The notes beneath the pieces were generated by a model. That model was not told the DNA's origin and made no database searches. It worked only from the letters and a program-made list of their open reading frames with translations. Both the position numbers and the translations under genes were made by a program. Positions 27,372 to 36,233 of a stretch of DNA of 64,000 nt are shown here, piece by piece. This DNA is from Gaiellasilicea sp963749515 (GTDB lineage Bacteria; Actinomycetota; Thermoleophilia; Gaiellales; Gaiellaceae), in the NCBI GenBank assembly GCA_963749515.1, contig CAVVMR010000014.1:180915-244914 (forward strand). The letters are read 5' to 3'. Position 1 is the first letter of the stretch. Every line of letters begins with the position of its first letter.

Positions 27372-28373
27372 CTACGGTTTTCTCGACAAGGTTGCCAGGG
27401 CACGCAACGCCTGTCGAAAACTCTCCACAGGAATCACGCGAAGATCCCCTGCATGTCGGCGTGCCTCCTCGGCGTTATCCCCAGCCGGAGCGAGGAAGAC
27501 ATCGACGCCTGAGCGCCTTGCTCCGATCACCTTCTGCTTCACGCCGCCGATCGGGGCGACGGTCCCGTCGAGCTCCAGCTCACCCGTCGCGGCGACCTTG
27601 AGCCCCCGGTCGACGCCGCCGCGCAGCTCTTCGACGATGTCGAGGGCGAAGGCGAGCCCGGCCGACGGGCCGCCGACGCCGCCGAGATCGATCTCGACGT
27701 CGAGCGGCAGTGAGATGTCCGCCGACTGCTCGACCTGGATGCCGACGATCGGCCTGCCTTGCTCGGCGGGGCTCTCGACCGTCCCGACCTCGACAGTCCT
27801 CGTCGCTCCGCCGCCGCGCACCGAGAGCTTGACGGTCTCGCCGGGCTCGTGCTTCGCGATCAGCTCGCGTAGCACGGCCGGTGTCGTCACAGGCTTGCCG
27901 TCGACGCCGACGATCACCTCTGTCGCCTCGAGCTTGCCGTCGGCCGGTGAGCCGGTCGCCACATCGACGATGAGCGCTCCTTCCGGCTTGGCGACGACCT
28001 TGTAGCCGAGCTGGCGGAGCGCCACCGCGGCGGCGACCGTCTGCGAGCGGTCCATCTGCCGAAGGTTCTGGCGGCGGCGCTCCTGGTAGTTCGAGCCCGG
28101 CGGGATGATCGCGCGCTCGGGGACGAGGTCGGAGCCGTCGGGGCGGGTGAACGGCACGAGCTCCTCGAGCACCGATGCCTGCCGCACGATCACGTCGACG
28201 TAGAGGATCCCGCCGGGAGGATGCGGCTTCTCACCTTCGACCTTCACGAGGTCCGCGAGCGGCTTGGCGGTGTCCGGGAGGAGGAGATAGCTGTCGGCCG
28301 GATAGAGCCACGTGGCCCCGACCGCGATCAGGAGGAGCGCGATCCCCAGGCCGACGAGCCGGAGTGGCTTCAC
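27372..28373 (-). CDS. PDZ and Lon-type serine protease (YlbL-like)
   Basis: 333 residues. One N-terminal membrane helix (LVGLGIALLLIAVGATWLY) anchors an extracytoplasmic PDZ domain (about residues 125-205) and an S16 Lon-like proteolytic domain. The catalytic Ser is in GGVGGPSAGLAFAL and the catalytic Lys in GGVKQKVIGA. The family acts in envelope quality control. GTG 28373 overlaps the SDR stop (GTGA), making this the last gene of the icd-mdh-SDR operon. Confidence 0.9.
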   Translation of the reverse strand: MKPLRLVGLGIALLLIAVGATWLYPADSYLLLPDTAKPLADLVKVEGEKPHPPGGILYVDVIVRQASVLEELVPFTRPDGSDLVPERAIIPPGSNYQERRRQNLRQMDRSQTVAAAVALRQLGYKVVAKPEGALIVDVATGSPADGKLEATEVIVGVDGKPVTTPAVLRELIAKHEPGETVKLSVRGGGATRTVEVGTVESPAEQGRPIVGIQVEQSADISLPLDVEIDLGGVGGPSAGLAFALDIVEELRGGVDRGLKVAATGELELDGTVAPIGGVKQKVIGARRSGVDVFLAPAGDNAEEARRHAGDLRVIPVESFRQALRALATLSRKP

Positions 28374-29113
28374 AGCAAACTCCGTGTGATGCCGCCGTCG
28401 ACGCCGATCGTCGCCCCGGAGACGTACCCGCCGCGATCGGAAGCCAGGAAGCAGACGACGTCGCCCACCTCCCGCGGGGTGCCGAGTCGCCGCAGTGGGA
28501 TCGTCGCGAGGTCGGCGTCAGTGGGGCCTTCGGGATAGACCTCCTTGATCCGGTCGGTGTCGATGCGTCCAGGCGCGACGCAGTTGACGGTCACGCCGGC
28601 CGGGCCGAGCTCGCGCGCGGCGACCTTCAGCCAGCCGACGAGGCCCGGTCGCACGGCACTCGAGAGGGCGAGGTTGTCGACCGGTTCCTTGACCGCGCTC
28701 GACGTGATCGCAACGACTCTCCCGTGGCCGCTCGCCTCGAGGTGCGGGCGGCAGAGACGGACGAGCTGAATGGGTGCGAGCAGCAGCAGCCGGGCCGCGC
28801 TCTCAACCTGCTCGTCGGTGGCGTCGAGCGCCTTGGTGCGCGGCGGGCCGCCGGAGTTGAGCACGAGGACGTCGACGCCGCCGAAGCGGTCGAGCGCAGT
28901 CGAGACGAGCCGCTCGAGGTCGTCGGCGCTCGTGAAGTCACCCGTGACGGGAATGCCGCCGACTCGCGCTGCCTCCCGCTCGAGGAGCTCCTGGCGGCGA
29001 GCGAACATGACGACGTTCGCACCCGCCTCGGCGAGCGACTCCGCACATCCCAGTCCGATCCCCGCGGAGGCGCCGCAGACGATCGCCGTACGCCCGCGGA
29101 GGTCCAGGTCCAC
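28370..29113 (-). CDS. SDR-family oxidoreductase with altered active site
   Basis: 247 residues. The NAD(P) site is VCGASAGIGLGCA, with LNSGGPP and the C-terminal FLASDRGGYVSGATIGVDGG. The usual YxxxK catalytic pair is absent: the aligned segment reads NLALSSAVRPGLVGW (SxxxR), while the Ser of ITSSAVKEP is kept. Such SDRs occur in a recognised atypical subgroup, and activity may be changed or lost. The start shares a base with the mdh stop. Confidence 0.85.
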   Translation of the reverse strand: MDLDLRGRTAIVCGASAGIGLGCAESLAEAGANVVMFARRQELLEREAARVGGIPVTGDFTSADDLERLVSTALDRFGGVDVLVLNSGGPPRTKALDATDEQVESAARLLLLAPIQLVRLCRPHLEASGHGRVVAITSSAVKEPVDNLALSSAVRPGLVGWLKVAARELGPAGVTVNCVAPGRIDTDRIKEVYPEGPTDADLATIPLRRLGTPREVGDVVCFLASDRGGYVSGATIGVDGGITRSLL

Positions 29114-30036
29114 TACGTGGTGAGGACGCCGACGACCTCGCGGACGGCGTCCGCCGAGGCGCTCAGCGCCTGCTGCTCTGCGTCGTCGAGGTCGAGCTCG
29201 ACGATCCGCTCGATCCCGCCCGAGCCGAGGACGACCGGCACGCCCATGTAGAGGCCGTCGATGCCGTACTCACCCTCGAGGTAGGCGGTGCACGGGAGGA
29301 CGCGCTTCTCGTCGAGGACGACGGCGTCGACCATCTGCGCGGCTGCGGCGCCCGGCGCGTACCACGCGGAGGTACCGAGCAGGTTGACGAGCTCGCCGCC
29401 CCCCTTGGCGGTGCGCTCGACCATCGCCTGGATCCGGTCCTCGGGCGCGAGCTTTCGCAGCGGGACGCCGCCGACGGTCGTCGCGGAGACGACGGGCACC
29501 ATCTGGTCGCCGTGGCCCCCGAGCACCATCGCCGTCACGTCCTTGATCGACATGCCGGTCTCCCACGCGATGAACGCCGAGAACCGGGCCGTGTCGAGGA
29601 TCCCGGCCATTCCGAAGACGCGCTCCTTCGGCCAGGCGGAGACGTTCTTGGCCACGTGGCACATCGCGTCGAGCGGGTTGGAGACGACGACGAGAATCGC
29701 CTCCGGGCTGGCGGCGACCACCTGCTCGGTGACGGAGGTGACGATCTTCTCGTTCGTCGTCACGAGGTCGTCGCGGCTCATGCCCGGCTGCCGCGGCAGG
29801 CCCGCGGTGATCACGACGACCTCGGAGCCGGCCGACTCGTCGTAGCCGTTCGAGCCGGTCACGTTCGCCTCGTAGCCGAGCACCGCTGCAGCCTGGTTGA
29901 TGTCCAGCGCCTTGCCCTGCGGAAGACCTTCCTTGATGTCGACCAGCACCACGTCGGCGTAGTCGCGCCGCGCGAGCTCTTGCGCGCACGTCGCGCCGAC
30001 GTTTCCGGCTCCGACGACGGTGACCTTGCGTCTCAC
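29113..30036 (-). CDS. mdh: Malate dehydrogenase (lactate/malate dehydrogenase family)
   Basis: 307 residues from GTG 30036. NAD site VTVVGAGNVGATCA, acidic VLVDIKEG, ITAGLPRQPGMSRDDL, VVSNPLDAMCH, active-site GMAGILDTARF and catalytic His in VLGGHGDQMVP. The Arg in GLPRQPG fits malate rather than lactate. It oxidises malate to oxaloacetate. It is coupled to icd by a GTGA overlap. Confidence 0.94.
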   Translation of the reverse strand: MRRKVTVVGAGNVGATCAQELARRDYADVVLVDIKEGLPQGKALDINQAAAVLGYEANVTGSNGYDESAGSEVVVITAGLPRQPGMSRDDLVTTNEKIVTSVTEQVVAASPEAILVVVSNPLDAMCHVAKNVSAWPKERVFGMAGILDTARFSAFIAWETGMSIKDVTAMVLGGHGDQMVPVVSATTVGGVPLRKLAPEDRIQAMVERTAKGGGELVNLLGTSAWYAPGAAAAQMVDAVVLDEKRVLPCTAYLEGEYGIDGLYMGVPVVLGSGGIERIVELDLDDAEQQALSASADAVREVVGVLTT

Positions 30037-31124
30037 GCGTGAACCTCCAGCTTCTCGATGATCGCGTCCGCGACGCCGCTCGTCCCGACCGCTGTCGGGT
30101 CGTCGCGGGTCGGCTTCATGTCGTAGGTGACGCTCTTCCCCTCGGCGATCACCTCGGCGATCGCCCGCTCGAGCCGCTCGGCTGCAGACATCTCGTCGAG
30201 ATGGCGCAGCATCAGCATCCCGGAGAGCATCATCGCCATCGGGTTGACCTTGTTCTGGCCCGTGTACTTCGGGGCCGAGCCGTGTGTCGGCTCGAAGACC
30301 GCTCCGTTCGCTCCGAAATTGGCGCCGGGCGCGAGGCCGAGACCGCCGATCAGGCCCGCGCAGATGTCGGAGACGATGTCGCCGTAGAGATTCGGCAGCA
30401 CGAGGACGTCGTACTCCTCCGGCCGCTGGACGAGCTGCATCGAGAGGTTGTCGACGATCCGGTCCTCGAACTCGATGTCGGTGTTCTCGGCGGCGACGTC
30501 CTGTGCGACGTGGAGGAAGAGCCCGTCCGTGTACTTCATGATGTTCGCCTTGTGGACGGCCGTGACCTTGCGGCGGCCGTTGCGGCGCGCATAGTCGAAG
30601 GCGAACTGGACGATCTGGCGGGTGCCGGTCTCCGAGATCGGCTTGATCGAGATGCCCGAGTCGCGGCGGACCTTGTCGTATCCCTTGGCAGCGAGGAAGT
30701 CGAGGAGCTCGTCCGCGGCCTCCGTGCCCTCCTCGAACTCGACCCCGGCGTAGAGGTCCTCCGTGTTCTCGCGCACGACGATCAGGTCGACGTTCTCGTA
30801 GCGCGAGCGGACGCCCGCATAGCTCTTGCACGGGCGCACCTGGGCGTAGAGGTCGAGCGCTGTGCGAAGCCCGACGTTCACGGAGCGGAAGCCGCCGCCG
30901 ACCGGAGTCGTGATCGGCCCCTTCAGCGCCGTTCCGCTCTGCCGGATCGACTCCAGCACGTGCTCGGGCAGCGGATTCCCGTCGTTCTGGTCCATCACGT
31001 CGCTGCCGGCCTCCTGGAAGTCCCAGTCGAACTCGACTCCCGTCGCCTCGAGGACCCGCCGGGTCGCCTCCGCCAGCTCGGGGCCGGTGCCGTCGCCGGG
31101 GATGAGTGTCACGCGATGCGCCAT
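30033..31124 (-). CDS. icd: Isocitrate dehydrogenase (NAD-type, isopropylmalate dehydrogenase superfamily)
   Basis: 363 residues. IPGDGTGPEL, GGGFRSVNVGLRTALDLYAQVRP and VRENTEDLYAGVE are isocitrate dehydrogenase hallmarks (the S and N of FRSVNVGLR bind isocitrate). KANIMKYTDGLF and NLYGDIVSDICAGLIGG carry catalytic Lys and Asp residues. FEPTHGSAPKYTGQNKVNP lies in the coenzyme region; NAD preference is inferred. TACAAT (31140-31135) is ten bases before the ATG. First gene of a four-gene operon, divergent from citrate synthase. Confidence 0.92.
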   Translation of the reverse strand: MAHRVTLIPGDGTGPELAEATRRVLEATGVEFDWDFQEAGSDVMDQNDGNPLPEHVLESIRQSGTALKGPITTPVGGGFRSVNVGLRTALDLYAQVRPCKSYAGVRSRYENVDLIVVRENTEDLYAGVEFEEGTEAADELLDFLAAKGYDKVRRDSGISIKPISETGTRQIVQFAFDYARRNGRRKVTAVHKANIMKYTDGLFLHVAQDVAAENTDIEFEDRIVDNLSMQLVQRPEEYDVLVLPNLYGDIVSDICAGLIGGLGLAPGANFGANGAVFEPTHGSAPKYTGQNKVNPMAMMLSGMLMLRHLDEMSAAERLERAIAEVIAEGKSVTYDMKPTRDDPTAVGTSGVADAIIEKLEVHA

Positions 31125-31204
31125 TCGGCGGCCGATTGTATGCGGCGGTCACGTACTCGCCGGTGAGGTACCGTCCGCCTCACCAATTCTCGACGAGGAG
31201 AACG

Positions 31205-32296
31205 ATGACCGAGTTCAAGCCTGGGCTCGAGGGCGTGGTCGCCTTCGAGACGGAGATCGCCGAGCCAGACCGCGAGGGTGGGTCGCTGCGCTATCGCGGC
31301 GTCGACATCGAGGAGCTGGTCGGCCAGTACCGCTTCGAGCAGGTGTGGGGGCTCCTCGTCGACGAGAGCTTCGAGCCCGGCCTGCCCGCCGTCGATCCCT
31401 ACGAGGGCGGCGGCTTGACCGGCAACACTCCGGCCGACCTGCAATCGGTGACGGCCCGCGTCGGCGCCGAGTGGGGCCTCGAGAAGCTGATCGACATCAC
31501 AGACGACGAGGCGCGAGAGGATCTGCGCCGCGTCTCGGCGCAGTTCATCTCGATCGCAGCGCAGTCGGCGCGGATCGCCGACGGCAACGACGACCGCATC
31601 GCCCCGCAGGTCGTCTCCCAGGGCAAGACGACGGCCGAGCGCTTCCTGCTCGAGTGGCGCGGCGAGGCCGATCCCAAGCACGTCCAGGCGATCGACACGT
31701 ACTGGATCTGCACCTGCGAGCACGGGCTCAACGCCTCGACCTTCGTCGCGCGAATCACGGCGTCGACAGGCGCCGACTGCGCCGCGGCGCTCTCCTCCGC
31801 AGTCGGCGCGCTCTCGGGCCCGCTCCACGGCGGCGCGCCCGCCCGGGTGCTGCCGATGCTCGATGCGGCCGCGGAGTCGGGCAATCCCGAGACCTACGTC
31901 GAGAGCCTGATCGAGAAGGGTGAGCGGCTGATGGGCTTCGGCCATCGCGTCTACCGCGCCGAGGATCCACGCGCCCGCCTGCTCAAGCGCACGGCCAAGG
32001 AGCTCGGCGCGCCCCGGTACGACGTCGCCGACAAGCTCGAGGCGGCCGCGCTGGTGGCGCTGCGGAAGAAGTCGCCCGACCGGCCGCTCGAGACGAACGT
32101 CGAGTTCTGGTCGGCGGTCGTCCTCGACGTCGCCGACGTGCCGCCGCAGCTCGCGCCGGCGATGTTCGCCTGCTCGCGCACCGCAGGCTGGTCGGCGCAC
32201 ATCCTCGAGCAGAAGAAGCTGAACCGCCTCGTCCGGCCGTCCGCCAAGTACGTCGGCCCGGGGCCCCGCCCGGCCTCGTCGATCTCGAGCTCGTGA
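31205..32296 (+). CDS. gltA: Citrate synthase
   Basis: 363 residues, the short type I/thermophile form. Catalytic segments are ICTCEHGLNASTFVARI, GPLHGGAPARV and MGFGHRVYRAEDPRA; the C-terminus has the Asp/Arg regions NVEFWSAVV and SRTAGWSAH. ATG 31205 has GAGGAG three bases upstream, one of the few clear ribosome-binding sites here. The stop overlaps the next gene (GTGA). Confidence 0.94.
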   Translation: MTEFKPGLEGVVAFETEIAEPDREGGSLRYRGVDIEELVGQYRFEQVWGLLVDESFEPGLPAVDPYEGGGLTGNTPADLQSVTARVGAEWGLEKLIDITDDEAREDLRRVSAQFISIAAQSARIADGNDDRIAPQVVSQGKTTAERFLLEWRGEADPKHVQAIDTYWICTCEHGLNASTFVARITASTGADCAAALSSAVGALSGPLHGGAPARVLPMLDAAAESGNPETYVESLIEKGERLMGFGHRVYRAEDPRARLLKRTAKELGAPRYDVADKLEAAALVALRKKSPDRPLETNVEFWSAVVLDVADVPPQLAPAMFACSRTAGWSAHILEQKKLNRLVRPSAKYVGPGPRPASSISSS

Positions 32297-32790
32297 CCCT
32301 GCAGGAGGCCGCGGCGCAGGCCGACGTCCTCGCGCAGCAGGGAGACGAGCGTGGGCTCGCGACCCTGCGGCAGCAGTGGGACGAGGAGCTGGAGCATGCG
32401 GCGCGCAGCGGCGACTACCGGATCCGCGCGCAGGCGTACCGTGCGATCGCGCAGTTCCGCTTCCGGCAGAAGCTCGAGCTCGTCCGGCGAGGTCTTCAGG
32501 ACGAGAGCCCGGCCGCACGCGGGTCGGCGCTGATCGCGCTCGAAGGCCTTTCGCGCGACCATCCGGGCGACGTGAACAGCATGCGCGCGATGCTGCACGA
32601 GCTCGCCACCAACGACTCGAACGTGGCTGTGCGGAGACTGGCGATCGTCTGCCTCAAGAACGGCTCCGCGCAGCGCGAGACGATCCTGATCCTCGACGGC
32701 CTCGCCGACGACGACGAGCAGGAGCAGGACCTGCGGAAGACAGCGAGGACGGTCGCCACCGCGCTGACGAAGAAGTCGAGACAGAAATGA
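32293..32790 (+). CDS. HEAT-repeat-like helical protein
   Basis: 165 residues, almost all helical, with repeating A-x-x-A-L/I-x-x-L segments (YRIRAQAYRAIAQF, SPAARGSALIALEGL, SNVAVRRLAIVCL) as in HEAT repeats. No catalytic motif. It lies between citrate synthase and purE with overlaps on both sides (GTGA and ATGA). A scaffold role is likely; the partner is unknown. Confidence 0.65.
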   Translation: MTLQEAAAQADVLAQQGDERGLATLRQQWDEELEHAARSGDYRIRAQAYRAIAQFRFRQKLELVRRGLQDESPAARGSALIALEGLSRDHPGDVNSMRAMLHELATNDSNVAVRRLAIVCLKNGSAQRETILILDGLADDDEQEQDLRKTARTVATALTKKSRQK

Positions 32791-33275
32791 CCGCGCTGGT
32801 CGGCGTGATCATGGGCTCGCGCTCCGACTGGGAGACGATGCGCCACGCCTGCGAGACGCTGGAGGCGCTGGAAGTGCCCTTCGAGCAGCAGGTCGTCTCC
32901 GCGCACCGAACGCCGGACCTTCTCTTCGAGTACGCGGGCTCGGCGGAGGAACGCGGACTGCACGTGCTGATCGCAGGCGCCGGAGGCGCGGCTCACCTCC
33001 CGGGAATGGCCGCCGCGAAGACCGCGCTGCCAGTGCTCGGCGTCCCGGTCGAGTCGAAGGCTCTCAAGGGGATGGACTCACTGCTGTCGATCGTCCAGAT
33101 GCCGGCTGGTGTTCCCGTGGGCACGCTGGCGATCGGCCGTGCGGGTGCGGTGAACGCGGCTCTGCTGGCGGCGGCGATCGTGGCGCGCTCCGATCCCGGC
33201 GTGCGCGAGCGTCTCGCCCGCTATCGCGAGGCCCAGACCGAGTCCGTGCTCGCGAGCCCCGATCCGGCTGCGTGA
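32787..33275 (+). CDS. purE: N5-carboxyaminoimidazole ribonucleotide mutase
   Basis: 162 residues. MGSRSDWETMRHA, SAHRTPDLLFEYA, IAGAGGAAHLPGMAA and PVESKALKGMDSLLSIVQMP are all conserved. It converts N5-CAIR to CAIR in purine synthesis. The ATG overlaps the HEAT stop (ATGA) and the gene is coupled to purK. Confidence 0.95.
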   Translation: MTALVGVIMGSRSDWETMRHACETLEALEVPFEQQVVSAHRTPDLLFEYAGSAEERGLHVLIAGAGGAAHLPGMAAAKTALPVLGVPVESKALKGMDSLLSIVQMPAGVPVGTLAIGRAGAVNAALLAAAIVARSDPGVRERLARYREAQTESVLASPDPAA

Positions 33276-34267
33276 TCGTCGGCGTCATCGGTGGCGGCCA
33301 GCTGGGGCGGATGCTCGCGCTGGCCGGGATCCCGCTCGGCCTCACGTTCCGGTTCCTCGATCCCGCTGCCGACGCGCCGGCGTGGGAGGTCGGACAGCTC
33401 CTCGTCGGCGAGTACGACGATCCAGAGCTGCTCGACCGTCTCGCCGAAGGCGCGAAGGTCGTCACCTACGAGTTCGAGAACGTGCCGGTCGGCGCGGCGC
33501 GGCACACGAATGCGATGCCTGCTGCGAAAGCCCTCGCGGTCGCGCAGGACCGCCTCGCCGAGAAGCAGCTCTTCCGGCGCCTCCGCATCCCAACCGTCCG
33601 CATCGACGACGAGGTGGAGACCTTCCCGGCGATCCTGAAGACGCGTCGGTTCGGCTATGACGGTCACGGCCAGCACCTCGTCGAGACCCGGCCCGACCCC
33701 GACCCCGCCATGATCCTGGAGGAGCGTGTCGCTTTCGACCGCGAGCTGTCGCTGATCGCCGTCCGCGGGCAGTTCGGCGAGACGCGCTTCTACCCGCTCG
33801 TCGAGAACGTGCACCGGGACGGAATTCTTCGGACCTCACGTGTGCCGGCGGCGAATGCGAACCAGCGCGAAGCCGAGGCGTATGCGGCGAGGCTCCTCGA
33901 CGAGCTCGAGTACGTCGGCGTGCTCGCGCTCGAGCTCTTCGACGTCGGCGGCAAGCTGCTGGCAAGCGAGATCGCGCCGCGGGTGCACAACACCGGCCAC
34001 TGGACGATCGAGGGCTCCGAGACGAGCCAGTTCGAGAACCACCTGCGGGCGATTCTCGGGCTGCCGCTCGGGTCGACGGAGTCGAGGCGGGCCGTGCTCG
34101 TGAACCTGATCGGCACCGTGCCGAAGACCCTCGACGTGCTGGAGATTCCGCACGCGCATCTCCACCTCTACGGCAAGGAGCCGCGCCCCGGCCGCAAGCT
34201 CGGCCACATCACGCTCGTCGATCCGTCGAGCGCGAGCGAGCAGGAGCTGCTGCGGCTAGTGCCCTGA
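33272..34267 (+). CDS. purK: N5-carboxyaminoimidazole ribonucleotide synthase
   Basis: 331 residues, ATP-grasp enzyme making N5-CAIR from AIR, ATP and bicarbonate. IGGGQLGRMLALAG at the start, TYEFENVP, ILKTRRFGYDGHGQ, EERVAFDRELS, and EIAPRVHNTGHWTIEGSETSQFENHLRAI at the active site. It is slightly shorter than the usual 360-380 residues. GTG overlaps the purE stop (GTGA); the 3' end overlaps the convergent small gene by 12 bases. Confidence 0.94.
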   Translation: MIVGVIGGGQLGRMLALAGIPLGLTFRFLDPAADAPAWEVGQLLVGEYDDPELLDRLAEGAKVVTYEFENVPVGAARHTNAMPAAKALAVAQDRLAEKQLFRRLRIPTVRIDDEVETFPAILKTRRFGYDGHGQHLVETRPDPDPAMILEERVAFDRELSLIAVRGQFGETRFYPLVENVHRDGILRTSRVPAANANQREAEAYAARLLDELEYVGVLALELFDVGGKLLASEIAPRVHNTGHWTIEGSETSQFENHLRAILGLPLGSTESRRAVLVNLIGTVPKTLDVLEIPHAHLHLYGKEPRPGRKLGHITLVDPSSASEQELLRLVP

Positions 34268-34423
34268 GCAGACGCGGCCGGCGATGATGCGGCCGCACGA
34301 GGGGCAGACCCGCTTGCGCCGCTTGAGCTCGAGCGCGTGCTTCTTCAGGCCCGTGAAGAACATCGTGTAGCCGATCGCCATCGACAGGGCGGCGAGGACG
34401 GCGATCTGAGGGTCAAGCGTCAT
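34256..34423 (-). CDS. 55-residue membrane protein with C-terminal zinc ribbon
   Basis: MTLDPQIAVLAALSMAIGY begins one membrane helix (residues 5-24). A basic stretch LKRRKRVCPSCGRIIAGRVC follows, with three Cys and a terminal His as possible metal ligands. AAGGAT is seven bases before ATG 34423. It overlaps the end of the upstream Xer gene by 11 bases. Function is unknown. Confidence 0.65.
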   Translation of the reverse strand: MTLDPQIAVLAALSMAIGYTMFFTGLKKHALELKRRKRVCPSCGRIIAGRVCSGH

Positions 34424-35333
34424 CCGAGATCCTTTTCGGAGTCGTTCTGCGTCGCGCGTGTGGGTGCGCGTGAAAATACAACTCGCGACGCCGCCGATCG
34501 GATACGTGCGTGTACAGCTCGGTGGTGGAGAGGTCGGCGTGGCCGAGCATCTCCTGCACGCTGCGGAGGTCTGCACCTCCTTCGAGCAGGTGGGTGGCGA
34601 ACGAGTGGCGGAGCAGGTGGGGGTGCACGCGCAGCGGCTCGAGGCCCGCCTTCTCGGCCAGGCGGCGGAGGATCAGGAAGGCGCCGGCGCGGGTCAGCGG
34701 GCCGCCGCGGGCGTTGAGGAAGAGCTCCGGCCGCGTGCGGCGGTCGAGGTGAGGCCTGCCCATGGCGATGTAGCGGCGAAGCGCCTCGACCGCGGGCCGG
34801 CCGAGCGGGACGATCCGCTCCTTCGAGCCCTTGCCGAGCGCGCGCACGATCCGGTCGTCGAGGTCGACCGAGCGGCGGTGCAGGCCGGTCGCCTCGCTCA
34901 CGCGCAAGCCGGCGCCGTACATCAGCTCCACCAGCGCGCGGTCGCGCATCGCGCGAGGTGTCGTGCCGGCGGCGGCGTCGATCAGCCGCTCCGCCTCAGC
35001 GGGGGAGAGCGTGCGCGGGAGCGTCCGGGCGCGTCGCGGGAGCTGCAGGGCCGCCGCGGGGTTGTCGTCGCGGGCGCCGAGCAGCATCTGGTGCCGGAAG
35101 AACGAGCGCACGGCTGCGACGCGCCGCGCCGCTGTCGAGGGAGCGAGGCCGGCGGCGCGCATCTCGGCGAGCCAGCGCTCGAGCTCCTCGGTCGTCGCCT
35201 GCACGACCGGCCCTCCACGCCACGCCGCGAGCTGGGCGAGGTCGCGCCGATAGGCATCCACGGTGCGAGGCGCACGGCGCGTCGCCAGCAGCGCGAGGAA
35301 GCTGTCGAGATCCGGGTCGGGGCGGCTCGTCAC
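34413..35333 (-). CDS. xerD: Tyrosine recombinase, XerD-like
   Basis: 306 residues. N-terminal core-binding SAM-like domain (about 1-100), then the catalytic domain with Arg in GAGLRVSE, Lys in GKGSKER, His/Arg in HLLRHSFATHLLEGGADLR, His in LGHADL and the Tyr nucleophile in TELYTHV. Xer recombinases resolve chromosome dimers at dif. It lies 40 bases downstream of a second Xer gene on the same strand. The assignment to D rather than C rests on the C-terminal motif. Confidence 0.85.
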   Translation of the reverse strand: MTSRPDPDLDSFLALLATRRAPRTVDAYRRDLAQLAAWRGGPVVQATTEELERWLAEMRAAGLAPSTAARRVAAVRSFFRHQMLLGARDDNPAAALQLPRRARTLPRTLSPAEAERLIDAAAGTTPRAMRDRALVELMYGAGLRVSEATGLHRRSVDLDDRIVRALGKGSKERIVPLGRPAVEALRRYIAMGRPHLDRRTRPELFLNARGGPLTRAGAFLILRRLAEKAGLEPLRVHPHLLRHSFATHLLEGGADLRSVQEMLGHADLSTTELYTHVSDRRRRELYFHAHPHARRRTTPKRISDDA

Positions 35334-35372
35334 GGCCCGGTACCGGTTCCGCGCCGGCCCTCCGCATCCTCT

Positions 35373-36206
35373 TTACGAGCGTGGATGTGACGAGTCGTAA
35401 ACACGGCGGAGCCGGCGCGCGTCGACGTGGCTGTAGATCTGCGTCGTCGAGAGCGAGGAGTGCCCGAGCAGCTCCTGGATCGTCCGCAGGTCGGCGCCGC
35501 CCTCGAGCAGGTGGGTGGCGAACGAGTGCCGCAGCCGGTGCGGGTGGGGGAGGAGGCGGCGGAGCGTGCTGGTGTCGAGGCGGCGGCCGCGCGTGGAGAG
35601 GAAGAGCGCGTCGTTCGCTCCACGGGCGAGCTGCGGCCTGGCTTCGCGCAGGTAGCGCGCCACGATGTGGGCCGCCTCTTCTCCGAGCGGGACCACGCGC
35701 TCCTTGCCGCCCTTGCCGCGTACGCGCACGTGCTCCTGCTCGAAGTCGACGTCGCCGAGGTCCAGGTCGACCACCTCGGCGCTTCGGAGCCCGGCGGAGT
35801 AGACGAGCTCCACGAGCGCGTAGTTGCGCAGGCCGAGCGGCCCGTCGGCGTCCAGCGAGTCGACGATCGACTCGATCTCCTCTCGCTTCGGGGCCTCCGG
35901 CAGGCGCTGCGGGCGGCGCGGCCCGAGTGACGCGTCGGGGACACGGGTCGCTCCGAGCGTGAAGCGGAGGAAGGAGCGCACCGCGGCCAGGTTGCGGGCG
36001 ATCGTGGCCGGCGCGAGCCCGTTCCGGGCCCGGCCGAGCTCCGAGGCGTAGTCGACGAGCGCGCGGACGTCGACTTCCTCGACCGCCGTGCCTCGCTGCT
36101 CGAGCCAGTCGCTGAAACGGCGCAGGTCGGCCGCATACGCGCGGCGAGTCGACGCCGCGAGCGAGGGGGAGGCGAGAAAGCGGTCGATCGCGGTTTCGGC
36201 GGACAT
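35373..36206 (-). CDS. xerC: Tyrosine recombinase, XerC-like
   Basis: 277 residues from ATG 36206. All catalytic residues are visible: SAGLRSAE, GKGGKER, HRLRHSFATHLLEGGADLR, LGHSSL, TTQIYSHVD. The tail VYDSSHPR is a XerC hallmark. The longer upstream frame to 36782 is antisense to the hydrolase gene. XerC and XerD would form the heterotetramer acting at dif; no dif site was recognised nearby. Confidence 0.87.
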   Translation of the reverse strand: MSAETAIDRFLASPSLAASTRRAYAADLRRFSDWLEQRGTAVEEVDVRALVDYASELGRARNGLAPATIARNLAAVRSFLRFTLGATRVPDASLGPRRPQRLPEAPKREEIESIVDSLDADGPLGLRNYALVELVYSAGLRSAEVVDLDLGDVDFEQEHVRVRGKGGKERVVPLGEEAAHIVARYLREARPQLARGANDALFLSTRGRRLDTSTLRRLLPHPHRLRHSFATHLLEGGADLRTIQELLGHSSLSTTQIYSHVDARRLRRVYDSSHPRS

Positions 36207-36221
36207 CCAGACGGCTTTCCC

Positions 36222-36227
36222 TAGAGT
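36222..36227 (+). promoter_or_regulatory. -10 box of the hydrolase gene
   Basis: TAGAGT ends six bases before ATG 36234 in the 27-base spacer to xerC; leaderless start predicted. Confidence 0.5.
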
Positions 36228-36233
36228 CGGGGC

